From contig NZ_REFY01000004.1 of assembly GCF_003841485.1 (NCBI RefSeq), forward strand, positions 248,001 through 312,000: a DNA stretch of 64,000 bases. The letters are read 5' to 3'. A program made the position numbers and the translations under genes. The first letter of the stretch is position 1. Each line of letters begins with the position of its first letter. The stretch comes from Natrarchaeobius halalkaliphilus. Lineage in GTDB: Archaea > Halobacteriota > Halobacteria > Halobacteriales > Natrialbaceae. The notes below the pieces were generated by a model. The model saw nothing but the letters and a program-made list of their open reading frames with translations, was not told where the DNA came from and ran no database searches. Positions 25,607 through 34,120 of this stretch are shown in pieces.

Positions 25607-26131
25607 ATGAGCACGTTAGACAGACGAGACATCGACATTCTGTTCGCGATTGCCAACAACCACACAATGAGCACGGAGACGATCCACGAGGTGACGGACA
25701 TTCCGAAATCGACGGTGCACTATCGGATTCAGAGCCTGAAAGACGGCGGCGTCATCGTAAACGACCTGTGCGAACTCGCTCGAGAGAAGATCGGCCTCGA
25801 GATCACGGTCATCTCGGAAGTGTGGGCCGAGTACGGGGAAGGATACCACGAAGAGATCGGAGAGAAACTCTCCGACATCGAAGGCGTCAATCAGGTGTAC
25901 TTCACGATGGGAGATACAGACTTCGTCGTCATCGCCCGACTCACCTCCCGGGATATGGTCGAAAAGCTCGTCGAGGATTACGAGTCGATCGAAGAGATCC
26001 GCCGAACGAGTTCGAAGTTCGCGATCACGACGATCAAAGAGACCGTCGGCGTTTCGACTCTCCGAGACTACGACGTCGAAACGGTACGAGCTGCACAGGG
26101 TCTCAGCGAAGATGGCGAGGACGGGGGTTGA
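25607..26131 (+). CDS. Lrp/AsnC-family transcriptional regulator
   Basis: A 174-residue protein. An N-terminal winged helix-turn-helix (MSTLDRRDIDILFAIANN, then KSTVHYRIQSLKDGGVI) is followed by a RAM-type ligand-binding/oligomerisation domain (VWAEYGEGYHEEIGEKLSDI, VNQVYFTMGDTDFVVIARL) that ends in TTIKETVG. It lies 172 bases upstream of the biotin carboxylase gene on the same strand and may control it and the divergently placed pxp genes, as Lrp proteins often govern neighbouring amino-acid or organic-acid pathways. The effector is unknown. Confidence 0.9.
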   Translation: MSTLDRRDIDILFAIANNHTMSTETIHEVTDIPKSTVHYRIQSLKDGGVIVNDLCELAREKIGLEITVISEVWAEYGEGYHEEIGEKLSDIEGVNQVYFTMGDTDFVVIARLTSRDMVEKLVEDYESIEEIRRTSSKFAITTIKETVGVSTLRDYDVETVRAAQGLSEDGEDGG

Positions 26132-26303
26132 GACGGCCTATCGTGCCGGTTTGCTGGTGTAGCCGGTACTCCGGCTACGACGCCGTAATCTCAGTAGCGT
26201 AGATATTCACAGAAACGTATAGTTATCCGGACTACTGCTGACCGTTGACCAACCTTTTCCGGCGGATAGACTTATCTTTCGACAGAGCAAAGATAATACT
26301 ACT
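26132..26303 (+). repeat. Post-stop element with hairpin, then accC promoter region
   Basis: The Lrp stop is followed at once by GAGACGGCCTATCGTGCCGG, related to the elements after three other stops. A perfect 8-bp hairpin, GTAGCCGG / CCGGCTAC with loop TACT, spans 26159-26178. The 3' part of this spacer is AT-rich, and CTTATCTTTCG (26270-26280) lies about 29 bases before the GTG of accC, as a TATA box should. Confidence 0.45.
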
Positions 26304-27647
26304 GTGTTCGACAGGGTACTGATCGCGAACCGCGGAGAGGTTGCCGTCCGGATCGTTCACGCCTGTACGGAACTGGATATCGATGCGGTCGCGGTCTACA
26401 GCGACGCAGACGAGGAGGCCAAACACGTTAGAGTCGCTGATGAGGCGTACTACCTCGGCGGATCGCAGGCGAAAAAGAGCTACCTCAATCAGGACGCGCT
26501 CCTCGATGTCGCGCGTTTAGCCGACGTGGACGCGGTTCATCCCGGATACGGCTTCCTGGCCGAGAATCAGTCGTTTGCAGCCAACGTCGAAGAAAGCGAG
26601 TTCGCGTGGATCGGGCCACCGAGTAGCGTGATGGCGGATTTCGGTGAAAAGACGAGCGCACGGACCATCATGAAACAGGCGGATGTCCCGATCGTCCCTG
26701 GAACGACCGAGCCGATAGAGGCTCCTGGCGCAGTCGAGGCCTTTGGCGAGGAATACGGCTACCCCGTCGCGATCAAAGCCGACGGCGGCGGCGGGGGCCG
26801 AGGGCTCAAGATCGTTCACAAACCGTCCCAGACCGAATCCAAGCTCCAGGACGCGGTCCGTGAAGGAGAGGCGTACTTCGACAATCCCATGGTCTACCTC
26901 GAGCGCTTCCTCGAGAATCCCCGACACATCGAGGTCCAGGTGATCGGGGACGGTCACGGAACCGTCAGACATCTGGGCGAACGCGACTGTACCATCCAGC
27001 GCCGTCAGCAGAAGCTCGTAGAGGAGTCACCATCGCCGGTCCTCGACGAGGAGGTGCGAGACGAAATCTGTGAGGCCGCCAGGCGAGGCGTTGCCGAGGC
27101 GAGCTACGAAAACGTCGGCACCGTCGAATTTCTCTACGAAGACGGGGAGTACTATTTTCTGGAGGTCAACGCCCGCATCCAGGTCGAACACCCGATCACG
27201 GAGGTGCGCACGGGCATCGATCTCGTCAAGTGGCAGATCCGCGTCGCCGCTGGCGAGAAGCTATCGTTCAGTCAGGACGAGGTCGATCCGCGCGGTACGG
27301 CGATCGAGTTCCGGATCAACGCCGAGGACCCGGACAACGACTTCACGCCGCTTCCCGGCACCCTTTCCACGTTTCGACCTCCGACCGGAATCGGCGTCCG
27401 AGTCGAGACCGGCGTCGATCAGGGCGACTCGATCGCGCCGTTTTATGACTCGCTGTTCGCGAAGCTAATCGTCACCGGCGAGGACAGAGACGAAGCCATC
27501 GCCCGTGGCAAACGGGCGCTCGAGGGCTTCGATATCGAGGGCATCCCGACGACGATTCCCTTCCACCGTACGCTGCTCGAGGACCGCGGCTTCCTCGAGA
27601 ACGAGCACACGACGACGTACGTCGAACGGGAGCTACTGGACGAGTAG
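26304..27647 (+). CDS. accC: Biotin carboxylase subunit (AccC-like)
   Basis: A 447-residue ATP-grasp enzyme that carboxylates biotin on a carrier protein using bicarbonate and ATP. Motifs: N-terminal [25 protein letters not shown], the glycine-rich ATP loop [15 protein letters not shown] (about residues 153-167), the bicarbonate-binding region [20 protein letters not shown], and the active-site [16 protein letters not shown]. The length is that of a stand-alone biotin carboxylase, without the carrier domain. A biotin carrier gene and PxpABC homologues lie 4-7 kb away on the other strand, so the carboxyl acceptor may be 5-oxoproline or a related amide rather than acetyl-CoA. GTG start with a TATA box at leaderless distance. 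Confidence 0.94.
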   Translation: MFDRVLIANRGEVAVRIVHACTELDIDAVAVYSDADEEAKHVRVADEAYYLGGSQAKKSYLNQDALLDVARLADVDAVHPGYGFLAENQSFAANVEESEFAWIGPPSSVMADFGEKTSARTIMKQADVPIVPGTTEPIEAPGAVEAFGEEYGYPVAIKADGGGGGRGLKIVHKPSQTESKLQDAVREGEAYFDNPMVYLERFLENPRHIEVQVIGDGHGTVRHLGERDCTIQRRQQKLVEESPSPVLDEEVRDEICEAARRGVAEASYENVGTVEFLYEDGEYYFLEVNARIQVEHPITEVRTGIDLVKWQIRVAAGEKLSFSQDEVDPRGTAIEFRINAEDPDNDFTPLPGTLSTFRPPTGIGVRVETGVDQGDSIAPFYDSLFAKLIVTGEDRDEAIARGKRALEGFDIEGIPTTIPFHRTLLEDRGFLENEHTTTYVERELLDE

Positions 27648-27863
27648 GTTCATCCGGTGGAAGTATACCTGATCGATATGAATGTGAAACGTTTCGAATC
27701 GACGGCGTAGTCGAGGTACGCCCCGTATTCGGCACGACTCAGGTGGTATCCGCGACGAACAGCACTTTCAACGGTCAGTAACCGACTTAGAGGATGGGTG
27801 TGTCAGACCAAGCTGGTTTTACTGATAGAAAAGTACATTTCGGTCGGATGTAGCTCTGTTATT

Positions 27864-29135
27864 ATGCCAACTGATTCGTCCGACGATCAGGAGACGACGG
27901 ATTCGGGCGAGCCCGAGCCGACAGATCCGTCCGATCGGATCGTTGCTCTCGACGCTCTCCGTGGGTTTGCTCTGCTCGGGATTCTGGTGATCAACATCTG
28001 GCTATTCGGGATGCCGACTGTAGCGACGTTCAACCCGGCCCTCTACGGGGACTTTACCGGCGGGAATTACCTCGCTTGGTTCATCAGCCACGTGTTCTTC
28101 GAGCGGAAGTTCGTGACTCTGTTTACGTTCTTGTTCGGTGCCGGAATCGTCCTGTTCCTGGAATCGAAGGACAGAAAGGGCCAGTCCGGGCGGAAGTTAC
28201 ACCTTTCAAGGACGTTCTGGCTGCTTGTGATCGGCCTCGGACACGCATATTTGCTATGGTACGGCGACATCCTCGTCTTCTACGCTCTCTCCGGCTTCCT
28301 CGTCGTCTGGGTGTGGCGGTGGCGTCCACGTCGTCAGTTTATACTCGGCACCGCACTGTTCTCGATTCCGTCCATCCTCTACCTCTTGACGGGTTTGGGC
28401 TACCTCTCCTTCTCTGAGGACGGGCGGGCCGAGTTCGAAGAAGAGTTGCTCGCCGCGTTCGGCGCAGATTTCTCACCCGAAAGGGAAATCGGGATCTATC
28501 AAAGCGGCTGGCTGGATCAGATAGCTCACCGGGCCCCAGTCCTTCTCGAATATCACACACTCGGATTCGTCTTCGAGATGTTCTGGTCGGTGGGTGGAAT
28601 GATGATCATCGGAATGGCGCTCTACAAGTGGGGCATCATCTCAAATACGCGGAGCACACGCTTTTACAAACGCGTCCTCGTCGGCGTCGGTGGAGCCGGA
28701 CTTGCACTCGTCCTCGTCGGCGTGTGGCTTCGCGAGGTGTTTGCCTGGGAGACGGTCCCGGTACTCACTCTCGCGTTTCAACTCAATTACTGGGGTGCCC
28801 TGCTCCTTGCAACCAGCTATATCGCGGGGATTATGCTTCTCTGTCGGTGGATCCGCGACGGCGTGGTCGTCCACGCGTTGACCGCGGTTGGCCGGACCGC
28901 GTTTACGAATTATCTGCTTCAAACCATCATCGCGACGATGATCTTCTACGGTCACGGACTCGGGTTGTTCGGACAGTTGAGTCGCGTTGAGTTGCTGGGA
29001 GTGGTCGTGCTGATCTGGGCGATTCAAATCCCACTTTCGGTGTGGTGGCTGGAGCGGTTCCGCTTCGGACCGGTCGAATGGGTGTGGCGAACGCTTACGT
29101 ACCGTGAACGTCAGCCGATGCGGCTCGAAAAGTAA
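27864..29135 (+). CDS. DUF418-family polytopic membrane protein
   Basis: A 423-residue protein with an acidic N-terminal tail (about 30 residues) and about 10 transmembrane helices. The family signature RIVALDALRGFALLGILVIN and the later ERKFVTLFTFLFGAGIVLF place it with the DUF418/YeiB acyltransferase-like membrane proteins. The C-terminal DUF418 region includes WIRDGVVVHALTAVGRTAFTNYLLQ and ends in an arm with PVEWVWRTLTYRERQPM. The ATG at 27864 is preferred because the conserved part follows it; the frame extends upstream to 27798. It sits between accC and pxpA without an obvious link to them. Confidence 0.9.
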   Translation: MPTDSSDDQETTDSGEPEPTDPSDRIVALDALRGFALLGILVINIWLFGMPTVATFNPALYGDFTGGNYLAWFISHVFFERKFVTLFTFLFGAGIVLFLESKDRKGQSGRKLHLSRTFWLLVIGLGHAYLLWYGDILVFYALSGFLVVWVWRWRPRRQFILGTALFSIPSILYLLTGLGYLSFSEDGRAEFEEELLAAFGADFSPEREIGIYQSGWLDQIAHRAPVLLEYHTLGFVFEMFWSVGGMMIIGMALYKWGIISNTRSTRFYKRVLVGVGGAGLALVLVGVWLREVFAWETVPVLTLAFQLNYWGALLLATSYIAGIMLLCRWIRDGVVVHALTAVGRTAFTNYLLQTIIATMIFYGHGLGLFGQLSRVELLGVVVLIWAIQIPLSVWWLERFRFGPVEWVWRTLTYRERQPMRLEK

Positions 29136-29313
29136 TCGGACGGAGCTACCGGGTGAGAGTTACTGGACCATGGGGAGCAGCTCGTGGTCACGTCTCGGAG
29201 ATCTGTTCCGCCCTCCGATTCACCCGCTCGAGGTACAAGGTGGCTGTTTCTCCGGTTTGTGTGTTGTCAACCGATCCTCAAGTAATACGGGCGTAGCGGT
29301 CCAACCGAAGTGT

Positions 29314-30282
29314 ATGATGCGAACAGTTCGGGCGGTGATACCGTCCGTTACGGCCCTTGTATGGAACGAAGCGCAGGGTCGAGTGCGAGCACCGTGGCGG
29401 ATTCTTGCGCCGCTACTGCCGATGTTCGGTGTTGGCATCGTCGTGAGCACGCTTCTGTTCGGCCGAGTGTCTGTCCCGGTGCTCATCACGGCGACGCAAA
29501 TGACGTTGGCGATCGCTATGGTTACTGCGGTTGCAGTGACGACTCGGTATCTCGACCGAGGACGGACCGTTTGGCAGTACGGGTTACGGGCTGACAGACG
29601 CTGGGCACATGATCTGCTTGCCGGGTTCGGCCTCGCAGCCGGTGCAGTGGCGATTCCGTACCTGATCGGGGTTGCGATCGGATGGTACGAGATCTCGACG
29701 ACGTTCGCTGCCGGTCACGTGAGCTTCTGGATGGGACTGTTGTTGGTCGTCATCGCGTACCTAGGGACGGGCGTTTGGGAGGAGGTGTTCTTCCGGGCGG
29801 TGTTCATGGTGAATGCTGCGGAGGGACTTCGCCGGTGGCTGTCCCCGAAACATACGCTCGTCGTTGTGCTTGCCGTACAAACTGTAATTTTCGGTGTTAT
29901 TCATCTCGAACACTGGTCGGTGCAGGCTCCGCATCCGGCGTTCGTCGTGACGTGGATCCTCGCTGGACTCGTGTATGGTGTGTTGTACCTGCTGAGTAAT
30001 GACCTCGCGCTGCCGATCGCGGCCCATGCAGGTGGGAATGCCGCGGGGGCAAGCCTGATTTCTGCGACCGATCCTGCAGATAGTGGATGGGGTGTACTCG
30101 TCCTCGTCGAGCCGACCAGCGAGGCGATCCTACTCGGACACGGCGGCGTGATGATGTTCAGTGCGAACGTGCTCGTGCTGTCGTTTGGAATTGGATGGTT
30201 GCGGTACACCCGGAAAGGGCCGCTTGAATTATGGGACCATCCAGCGTTCTTCGTGACCGAGCAGATCGGCGAGTCGGAGTAA
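29314..30282 (+). CDS. CPBP-family intramembrane metalloprotease
   Basis: A 322-residue integral membrane protein of the CPBP/Rce1-type (Abi) family. The conserved motifs are EEVFFRAVF (Glu-Glu and Arg, about residues 166-174), the histidine in IFGVIHLEHW (about residues 206-209), and PIAAHAGGNAAG, where the second conserved His/Asn pair lies. These residues bind the metal in glutamate-type intramembrane proteases that process prenylated proteins or bacteriocin-type peptides. About 8 hydrophobic segments are seen. Two ATGs at 29314 and 29317 are both possible starts. Codon use is less GC-extreme than in the housekeeping genes. Confidence 0.88.
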   Translation: MMRTVRAVIPSVTALVWNEAQGRVRAPWRILAPLLPMFGVGIVVSTLLFGRVSVPVLITATQMTLAIAMVTAVAVTTRYLDRGRTVWQYGLRADRRWAHDLLAGFGLAAGAVAIPYLIGVAIGWYEISTTFAAGHVSFWMGLLLVVIAYLGTGVWEEVFFRAVFMVNAAEGLRRWLSPKHTLVVVLAVQTVIFGVIHLEHWSVQAPHPAFVVTWILAGLVYGVLYLLSNDLALPIAAHAGGNAAGASLISATDPADSGWGVLVLVEPTSEAILLGHGGVMMFSANVLVLSFGIGWLRYTRKGPLELWDHPAFFVTEQIGESE

Positions 30283-30567
30283 CGAGTCTGGTCGTTGAAC
30301 GGGTCGTACAAAGAGTGTGTCTGATCGTCCAGTTTGGGTGACTGATCTGAATCAGCCTGTGCGAACTGCACGCATCATTCGGTGCAGTCCTGTGATCAGA
30401 GCCAACGGAAGCCAGATGTCTCGACGATACATTCGTTACCTGTACTTACCGCCAGGTCAGTAGTCCACTAAAGGAGGAAAATCGGACAAGGAGCGTACAC
30501 TACAGATGCAAATGGAGCAGTGAATCACCAGAAAATCTTATTAATAGCATACTATTTGGTATATATA

Positions 30568-30813
30568 ATGTCTGAATCTGAAACTGAGAAATCGATACTA
30601 AAGTGGTTTGTTCTCCCAGCCACACTTACGTTTTTTCTCGTCAATCTCTTCCAAATTAGCCCGATTCTTTCGGTTTGGACTACATCGGTAATCGGTGGAG
30701 GAAACATCCTTTGGGTTATACTTATTCCCACGTATTCTCTGCTATTAGCGGTTCTCGTAGGGTTTTGTGGTCTTCATTTCCCCCCTCCGGACCAGTGCGA
30801 ACGGCCAGTCTAA
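30568..30813 (+). CDS. Small two-helix membrane protein, unknown function
   Basis: An 81-residue protein: a charged N-terminus (MSESETEKSILKW) and two hydrophobic helices (about residues 15-36 and 43-69), with a short polar C-terminus. The codons are rich in A and T compared with the rest of the window, and the upstream 30530-30567 is very AT-rich with several TATA-like stretches, both suggesting acquired DNA. ATG 30568 is chosen because it opens the charged cytoplasmic start; a GTG at 30520 would add 16 residues. I do not recognise a family. Confidence 0.5.
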   Translation: MSESETEKSILKWFVLPATLTFFLVNLFQISPILSVWTTSVIGGGNILWVILIPTYSLLLAVLVGFCGLHFPPPDQCERPV

Positions 30814-30891
30814 TTTTGGGAGAGATGAATTCAAAAAAACGATACATAGAATCCCAATAGTGTATGCCCACTGACCGAGATCTTCCTCGAG

Positions 30892-31659
30892 TCAGTCCGC
30901 GACGAGTTCCGGCAGGCCGACGAGTTCGATGTCGTGGTCGTCGATCCGTTCGTGGATCGCCTCGAGGAGTTCGACGGCGTTGGGATTGTCGCCGTGGATG
31001 CAGATGCTGTCGGCGGGAACTGAGATTTCCTCGCCGTTTGCGGCCTCGACGACGCCGTCGGTGGCGATGGAGACGAACCGGTCGGCGACGAGATCGGGAT
31101 CGCGATCGGACAGCTCCTGTTCGACGATGAGCGACCGGTCGGCCCGGTAGTCGAGATCGACGTAGCCCTCGAAGACGGCTCGCAGGCCGTCGACTTGCTG
31201 GGCGACCTCGTGAATATTCATATCGGTCGCGAGGTAGATGAGATCCTCGTCGACCTCGAGCATGCCCTCCATGACGGCTCGAGCGTGCTCGGCGCTGTCG
31301 GACAGCATCGAGTACATCGCACCGTGGGGTTTGACGTGCTGGACGGAGGTCCCGTGGCGGCGGGCGAACGCCGCGAGTGCGCCGAGCTGATAAACGACGT
31401 AGTCGCGGACCTCCGCTGGGCTGGCGTCCATCGTCCGTCGACCGAATCCCACCTTGTCGGGAAGGCCGGGGTGAACGCCGATACCGACGCCGTGGTCGGC
31501 GGCAAGCTCGACGGTTTCGCGCATGACGTGGGGATCACCGGCGTGATAGCCCCCGGCGATGTTCGCGGACGTCACGTAGGGCATGACGTCGGCGTCGTTC
31601 CCCATCGTCCAGTTGCCGAAGCTCTCGCCCATGTCACAGTTGATATCGATTCCAGTCAT
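30892..31659 (-). CDS. pxpA: 5-oxoprolinase subunit A (LamB/YcsF family)
   Basis: A 255-residue protein of the PxpA family; with PxpB and PxpC it forms the ATP-dependent enzyme that opens 5-oxoproline to glutamate in prokaryotes. The signature IDINCDMGESFGNW is at residues 4-17, followed by SANIAGGYHAGDPHVM, GVHPGLPDKVGFGRR and VKPHGAMYSML, all typical. The C-terminus carries SICIHGDNPNAVELL. ATG 31659 starts the conserved part. It is the last of four minus-strand genes (PxpB, PxpC, carrier protein, PxpA) with spacers of 88 and 154 bases, so a second promoter before it is possible. Confidence 0.95.
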   Translation of the reverse strand: MTGIDINCDMGESFGNWTMGNDADVMPYVTSANIAGGYHAGDPHVMRETVELAADHGVGIGVHPGLPDKVGFGRRTMDASPAEVRDYVVYQLGALAAFARRHGTSVQHVKPHGAMYSMLSDSAEHARAVMEGMLEVDEDLIYLATDMNIHEVAQQVDGLRAVFEGYVDLDYRADRSLIVEQELSDRDPDLVADRFVSIATDGVVEAANGEEISVPADSICIHGDNPNAVELLEAIHERIDDHDIELVGLPELVAD

Positions 31660-31813
31660 GGATGTACGTCCACCACAAGTTCGCATATAGCTTGGGTGAC
31701 CCCGCTCGCCGCGCGTCAGTGGACGTCTGTACTCGTTCTCGAGACGCGTCTCGAGACGACGGAAAACTATTCGGTTTCGCCACCGGTGAGGGTCGGTTCG
31801 CTGCCGGGAAAGG

Positions 31814-32062
31814 CTACGCCGCGTCGATCTCGACGAGTGGCTGATCGGCCTCGATTTCGGCTTCGTCTCCGACGAGGAACTCGCTGACGGTTCCCGCCCG
31901 ATCGGTTTCGATCTCGTGGAAGTTCTTCATCACTTCGACGAGACCGATCGTCTCGCCAGCGTCGACGCTGTCACCCGGTTCGACGAACGGTGCTTCTTCG
32001 GGATCGGGACGTCGGTAGAAGACGCCCGGCATCGGTGAGTTGATCGTGATGGTCTCGGACAT
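31814..32062 (-). CDS. accB: Biotin carboxyl carrier protein (AccB-like)
   Basis: An 82-residue stand-alone biotinyl domain. The biotinylated lysine is in LVEVMKNFHEIE (Lys about 46), and the flanking strands ITINSPMPGVFYRR and AEIEADQPLVEIDA close the barbell fold. It has no N-terminal Pro/Ala linker, so it is a minimal carrier. It probably shuttles carboxy-biotin from the AccC homologue at 26.3 kb to a transferase. Its position between pxpC and pxpA suggests that the transferase is PxpBC-like rather than an acetyl-CoA carboxylase. Confidence 0.92.
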   Translation of the reverse strand: MSETITINSPMPGVFYRRPDPEEAPFVEPGDSVDAGETIGLVEVMKNFHEIETDRAGTVSEFLVGDEAEIEADQPLVEIDAA

Positions 32063-32150
32063 GGTCGGTCGTATTATATTGGACCTCGTTCGATTTGTAG
32101 TTTCTCTCCTGATTCACATCCTGACTTGGGCAGAATCACTCGGATCACGG

Positions 32151-33122
32151 TCATCCGTCGATCACGGATCGGATCTCCTTGAGTCGCTCGCTCCGTCGCG
32201 TTCGCGCGTCGATCGCCTCCTCGACGTCGACGGACTCGAACGAAACCGTCTTGTGCGTCTGTCGCTGGGCGAGCAGTCCGCGGTCGGCACTGATGACCGT
32301 GCCGACGGTGGCGTAACCGCCGCCAGTGACCGCATCCTGCATGAGAACGATCGGCTGCTGGGGAACCTGGATCGAACCGATCGGATAGCCCAGGTCGACG
32401 ACGTTCGACGGATCCGTGCCCGCCCCGAACGGCTGCTCGCGCTCTTCGAACTCGAGGTCCGGTCCCTCGAGGCGGTAGCCGACGCGGTCGGCTTCGGCGG
32501 AGACCGTCCACTCCGCGTCACAGAGCGTCGCTCTCGCCTCGTCGGTGAGACGGTAGCTGGTCAATCCGACGACGATCCGGACGGCGTTTTCGTCGGCGTA
32601 CTCGGGGATGTACTCGTCGGGAAGTCGCGTGCCGACCAGGTCGACGCTCCCGTTCGGCGGCTCACCGACCGAAAGTTCGTCGCCCGCCTCGAGCCCGCGG
32701 CCCTCGTGACCGCCGATCCCGACGAGCGTGTACGTCGACCTGCTCCCCATCACCTCGGGGACGTCGATGCCGCCCGCGACGGCGAGGTACGCGCGAGCGC
32801 CGTCGGTCGCGAACTGGACGGAGAGCTCGTCGCCGGCCTCGACGGCCACGGTTTCCCAGCTTCCGATCGGATCACCGTTCAGTTCGGGTGACATGTCGGC
32901 ACCGGTGATCGCGATAACGGCGTCGTCGTCGAACGTGGCCGTAATCCCCTGGTAGGTCATCTCGATGGTCGCGGCGTCGGCGTCGTTGCCGACGAGGTAG
33001 TTAGCAACCGTGTGTGCGTACTCGTCCATCGCACCCGACGGAGGCATGCCGATATGATAGTGTCCGGTTCGGCCGAGATCCTGAACCGTACTCGAGATGC
33101 CTCCCTCGTGGACGTCGATCAT
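32151..33122 (-). CDS. pxpC: 5-oxoprolinase subunit C / KipA-like (biotin-dependent carboxyltransferase family)
   Basis: A 323-residue protein of the KipA/PxpC family, homologous to the C-terminal half of the urea carboxylase transferase and allophanate-hydrolase-like subunits. Typical features: VHEGGISSTVQDLGRTGHYH at the N-terminus, GMPPSGAMDEYA, and MTYQGITATFDDDAVIAITGA with later SDRTDRRAS. Its start overlaps the PxpB stop by 4 bp, so the two are translationally coupled and likely form a heterodimer. The carrier protein follows after 88 bases. Confidence 0.93.
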   Translation of the reverse strand: MIDVHEGGISSTVQDLGRTGHYHIGMPPSGAMDEYAHTVANYLVGNDADAATIEMTYQGITATFDDDAVIAITGADMSPELNGDPIGSWETVAVEAGDELSVQFATDGARAYLAVAGGIDVPEVMGSRSTYTLVGIGGHEGRGLEAGDELSVGEPPNGSVDLVGTRLPDEYIPEYADENAVRIVVGLTSYRLTDEARATLCDAEWTVSAEADRVGYRLEGPDLEFEEREQPFGAGTDPSNVVDLGYPIGSIQVPQQPIVLMQDAVTGGGYATVGTVISADRGLLAQRQTHKTVSFESVDVEEAIDARTRRSERLKEIRSVIDG

Positions 33123-34021
33123 TCGATCACCGCCGTGAGGTCGTCGGTGTACTCGTGTGGCGACTCGAAGAACTCGTCGGGCGAGAAGCTCACTCGCTGG
33201 TAGGTGTACTCGTACTCGCCGGCCTCGACCGACTCGCGGATTTCGTCGTACGTGTCGCGGTCGATTCGCCTGTAGTTCAGGATGTCGCCCGGATTGGGAA
33301 ACACCATCGAATCACGGAAATCCGGCAGGATCTGGTCGACGTCCAGTACTTCGATCGGCGTCCGACCGTATAGCTGGTAGCCGCCCGCTCCCTGAACCGG
33401 GTAGATGACCGAGAACGCACCGCCGAAGCCGACCGCGCGACTCGGCGTGTCGGTTCGGGGTTCGACGTACTTCGGCACCTCGAGTTGTTCGCTCCGTGGC
33501 ACCATCTGGAAACACCAGGGGAGGCCGGGGACGAACCCGACCATCGTCACCATGTGTGGCGCGCCGACGAACGCGTCGAGAAACGCCTCGACGGAATCGT
33601 AGCCGTTGATCTGCGCCGAGTACTCGAGATCCGTCGCATCGGCGTCCTGATGGCGGTCACGAAACTCCATGAGCGTCTCGTGGGTCCATGGATCCTGAAA
33701 GAGGACGGGGACGTCGATCAGTCGCGTATCCCACTCGTACTCCGTCAGGTCGAGGTCGGATTCGATCTCCCGGAGCTGTGCGATCAGGTCGTCCGGGTGG
33801 ATCACCTCGGGATCGATCCGGAGCATGTACGAGGCGTTGGCCGGACAGTTCTCGATGACGCCGTCGATCTCCCGTTCGGCCACCTGCTGGGTGATCGCCA
33901 TCGCCTTGACGTTAGCAGTGAAGCTCATCGCTTCCGCGAGTTCGACGAATACGTGATCGTCAGCGCCGTATTCGTATCGAGGCTCGGGAAGATCGTCTGG
34001 AGTGATCCGTTCGTTCGCCAT
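33119..34021 (-). CDS. pxpB: 5-oxoprolinase subunit B / KipI-like
   Basis: A 300-residue protein of the KipI/PxpB (allophanate hydrolase subunit 1) family. Characteristic segments are FVGAPHMVTMVGFVPGLPWC (about residues 153-172), YVEPRTDTPSRAVGFGG, YPVQGAGGYQLYGRTP and a C-terminal FPNPGDILNYRRID. Bacterial PxpB is usually about 220 residues; this one has roughly 80 more, split between the N-terminus and an acidic C-terminal tail, as in other haloarchaeal homologues I recall. An AT-rich box near 34049-34062 lies about 34 bases before the ATG. It is the first gene of the pxpB-pxpC-accB-pxpA run. Confidence 0.93.
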   Translation of the reverse strand: MANERITPDDLPEPRYEYGADDHVFVELAEAMSFTANVKAMAITQQVAEREIDGVIENCPANASYMLRIDPEVIHPDDLIAQLREIESDLDLTEYEWDTRLIDVPVLFQDPWTHETLMEFRDRHQDADATDLEYSAQINGYDSVEAFLDAFVGAPHMVTMVGFVPGLPWCFQMVPRSEQLEVPKYVEPRTDTPSRAVGFGGAFSVIYPVQGAGGYQLYGRTPIEVLDVDQILPDFRDSMVFPNPGDILNYRRIDRDTYDEIRESVEAGEYEYTYQRVSFSPDEFFESPHEYTDDLTAVIE

Positions 34022-34120
34022 GCCCTACGCTACCAAATCAGAGTCAGCTATGAATAGATATTGGTTAGTTGAGAAGTAATTCACCGCCGCGAAAACGGTT
34101 GCAGGTCTCGAGCGCCCGGA

